Assembly: GCA_028276215.1 (NCBI GenBank) | Contig: JAPYWT010000126.1 | Span: 1-7,073 of the forward strand | Direction: 5' to 3' | From: Thermoflexus sp. | GTDB taxonomy: Bacteria > Chloroflexota > Anaerolineae > B4-G1 > DUEL01 | Length of the DNA stretch: 7,073 bases | Shown: one piece after another, positions 6,501 to 7,073 of the stretch | Position numbering within the stretch: the first letter of the stretch is position 1 | Layout of the letters: each line of letters opens with the position of its first letter | The notes under the pieces: generated by a model | Database searches by the model: none | Told to the model about the DNA's origin: nothing | The model's input: the letters and a program-made list of their open reading frames with translations, nothing else | Position numbers and translations under genes: made by a program

Positions 6501-6638
6501 CGCCAGGTTCAGGATGACGGCGGCCAGCACGATGATGCCGACGACCCGCACCAGAGCGCCGGTGCCGGTACGGGCGCGGGCGCGGCGGCGCTGCTGGCGC
6601 TGAAGCGCGATCAGCCGAAGGGTCCGGATGGGTGTCAT
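3600..6638 (-). CDS. Class A penicillin-binding protein (PBP1A-type) with C-terminal Ig-like domains
   Basis: Bifunctional peptidoglycan synthase of 1012 residues, anchored by one membrane helix (about 30-55) after a basic cytoplasmic tail (QRQQRRRARARTG). The GT51 glycosyltransferase (about 85-265) polymerises lipid II: catalytic Glu124 in IEDRTFWENPGV, then GGSSITQQLIKN (154-165) and KIKEVLLALEI with the second Glu191. The transpeptidase (about 395-695) cross-links peptides and binds beta-lactams: SxxK as SAFK (439-442), SYN (497-499) and KTGT (643-646). A linker with six cysteines (717, 728, 730, 747, 763, 772) follows. Two beta-rich Ig-like domains end the protein (about 808-912 and 913-1008); the second, with PPTVKLTNPEPG and VYDAAGNRAES, resembles the Big_7-type. 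The usual His of the first glycosyltransferase motif (EDxxFxxHxG) is replaced by Asn-Pro. It is longer than the roughly 700-850 residues usual for the family. The start ATG follows AGGAGGTT by 2 nt (AGGAGG by 4). Confidence 0.97.
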   Translation of the reverse strand: MTPIRTLRLIALQRQQRRRARARTGTGALVRVVGIIVLAAVILNLAAFSSVVGGAAAVYSSIARQLPDPEQIEHVEQEFETTRIYDRTGQVLLWEIIDPHAGDRIWVPLEEVPEHLICATVAIEDRTFWENPGVNPRGILRAFWANLRGQQIQGGSSITQQLIKNVLIPPEERVVSAEGPKGRDYARKIKEVLLALEITRRYSKEKILEWYLNTNFYGNLAYGIEAAAQVYFGKHARDLDLAEAATLAAIPQFPQLNPFDAPIEARKRQNLVLDAMVRQGCITEAQAAKAKVEPWRLASPTEQFNFKAPHFSVYVRNELEKMFGADMVYRGGLRVYTTLDYNLQQQAECVARAQIRRLSGEDEQKVIEEAVASGCEAAQYLPPLRAASRGKDHHVTNAAVVVMRPGTAEILAMVGSLDYWNEAIAGRYNAALGLRQPGSAFKPFTYITLLSQGYTPAQLFWDVRTAFQQPGQPPYVPENYDRKYHGPQRLRLALARSYNIPAVAALQLAGVDNVIRTAHKMGINSLDRGTEYYGLSLTLGGGEVSLLDMTYAYSVFANYGKMIGKPTTPKGPGYRDLDPVAILRVEDRNGRVLYEYKPEERQILSPQLAYLMISILSDRQARWAAFGHPNSLELSNDRPAAAKTGTTNDFKDNWCVGFTPQIITGVWIGNSDNSEMANLPGSEGAAPIWHAVMEYAHKDLEILPFPRPDGLVEREICATSGEIPTEDCPCPRTKELFIPGTEPQPSCNFYQKLRVNRETGRLCTVFTPPELCEERVYEVYPPEAADWLASLPEDQRPPLPPTEYDTIYGPVLADADVIITEPQPYAYVGGDVITITGSAKGGDFAFYRIAVGPGMKPTEWVQIGPDHYNQVDHNVLEYWYVAGFEGLYTLQLTVVDHSQAVRQYAIQVTVDHTPPTVKLTNPEPGKEYTFGKDEWVNVNADVQDNYAIARVEFYRNDEEQPFAVRTIPPYNVNWWINELGEQRFRAVVYDAAGNRAESDVVKVRVKPKEGQP

Positions 6639-6697
6639 CTAACCTCCTCAGCCAGTTCAGTTTCATCCATTTCAAACGAAAAGGGAGTAATTACCTG

Positions 6698-6830
6698 CCA
6701 CAAAGGACACAAAGTTTAGCGGTTAGTGGTCAGGGGTTAGTGGTTAGAAAAAAGGGCTAATCCCTGACGACTGACCCCTGACGACGAAAATTCCTTCGTG
6801 TCCTTTGTGCGGCCTTCGTGTCCTTCGTGG
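6698..6830. repeat. Nested inverted repeats made of 7- and 9-bp words in the PBP leader
   Basis: The outer left arm CCACAAAGGACACAAAG (6698-6714) is matched on the right by two tandem copies, CCTTCGTGTCCTTTGTGC (6793-6810) and CCTTCGTGTCCTTCGTGG (6813-6830), each complementary to it at 15 of 17 positions. Between the arms lies a second inverted pair. Four heptads, GGTTAGT, GGTCAGG, GGTTAGT and GGTTAGA (6721-6748), face four heptads of opposite sense, GGGCTAA, TCCCTGA, CGACTGA and CCCCTGA (6754-6781). The block is in the expected untranslated leader of the PBP mRNA. Its outer arms belong to the same word family as the 74-bp hairpins at 1272-1482. Confidence 0.85.
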
Positions 6831-6852
6831 TTTTTATGAAATTTATTGAAAA

Positions 6853-6879
6853 TCTCTGCGCTCTCCGCGTTCTCTGCGA
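6853..6879. repeat. 9-bp tandem repeat TCTCTGCGN, three copies
   Basis: Three contiguous 9-bp words on the plus strand: TCTCTGCGC (6853-6861), TCTCCGCGT (6862-6870) and TCTCTGCGA (6871-6879). It lies 21 bp downstream (in transcription terms) of the PBP promoter -10 box and would form the start of the leader RNA. No inverted partner is present in the window. Confidence 0.8.
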
Positions 6880-6900
6880 TGAGTTTTTGCAGCAGACTTA

Positions 6901-6929
6901 ATAGTAGCAGAAAAGGGAAAAGTTGGCAA
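6901..6929 (-). promoter_or_regulatory. Probable promoter of the PBP gene
   Basis: On the minus strand, TTGCCA (6924-6929) is followed by a 17-bp spacer and TACTAT (6901-6906), with TGC directly before the -10 box (extended -10). This matches at 5/6 and 4/6 positions with ideal spacing. The start would be near 6894, giving a leader of about 255 nt that contains all the repeats up to the PBP ribosome binding site. It is the best candidate seen in this stretch, but not proven. Confidence 0.55.
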
Positions 6930-6967
6930 ATCGCCGCGTTCTATCACGTAAAATGGTAACTATTCAC

Positions 6968-7000
<33 letters not shown>

Positions 7001-7040
7001 GCCGACCTCGCCCCGAGGGCTCGGCCCGAGGGGTGTCGGC
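7001..7040. repeat. GC-rich hairpin at the right edge
   Basis: GCCGAC (7001-7006) and GTCGGC (7035-7040) close a region containing CCCCGAGGGCTCGGCCCGAG (7011-7030), which has further internal dyads such as CCGAG-GG-CTCGG (7013-7024). It is followed on the plus strand by a pyrimidine tract made almost only of C (7041-7073), not by T, so it is not a normal intrinsic terminator. It may be the end of a repeat element whose remainder lies beyond the window. Confidence 0.6.
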
Positions 7041-7073
7041 CTGCCCTCACCCCTCCCCCCAACCCCCTCCCCT

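Noticed and set aside
3903..6719. A 938-codon open frame on the plus strand opposite the PBP gene
   Set aside because: It is the antisense shadow of a GC-rich gene. It has no recognisable domains, its composition is rich in Gly, Val, Asp and Leu as expected from mirrored codon bias, and the minus-strand frame carries every PBP motif.

Overview
The window is GC-rich bacterial DNA in which every gene I can support lies on the minus strand. The best guess for origin is the phylum Chloroflexota (Anaerolineae-like). This rests on the architecture of the class A penicillin-binding protein (Cys-containing linker plus C-terminal Ig-like domains) and on intergenic spaces filled with short heptad-type repeats. 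That placement is inference; there is no rRNA or other marker gene.

Layout in the direction of transcription (right to left). From 7073 to 6639 there is no gene. This stretch holds a GC-rich hairpin and a C-rich tract at the right edge, a plausible extended -10 promoter (6901-6929), and then about 255 nt of leader packed with three kinds of short tandem and inverted repeats. From 6638 to 3600 is a 1012-residue bifunctional class A penicillin-binding protein. It is followed after 18 bp by a 122-residue protein of unknown function (3581-3213), apparently in the same operon. From 3212 to 2994 is an intergenic spacer holding a perfect 17-bp-arm hairpin, an 80-bp miniature transposable element with 13-bp terminal inverted repeats flanked by an 8-bp direct repeat, and a near-consensus sigma-70 promoter (TTGACA, 17 bp, TATATT). 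That promoter drives a PadR-family regulator (2993-2403), a MacB/LolD-type ABC ATPase (2228-1491) and a FtsX/MacB-type permease that runs off the left edge (1252 to beyond 1).

The two gene groups have ordinary roles. The PBP polymerises and cross-links peptidoglycan outside the membrane. The PadR-ABC group looks like a ligand-responsive, self-regulated export or envelope-stress transporter.

The unusual part is what sits between the genes. Almost every spacer is built of tandem words of 7, 8 or 9 bp (GTTTYAC, GTCGCAR, GGTYAGK, CTTCGTGT, TCTCTGCGN), and three of the five word families also appear inverted, so the DNA or RNA can fold. One array has reached into the 3' end of padR and supplies its stop codon. 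Another is a tandem of three 74-bp-period hairpins inside the ABC operon, two of them identical over all 74 bp. I found no CRISPR array, tRNA, rRNA, complete insertion sequence or defence system.
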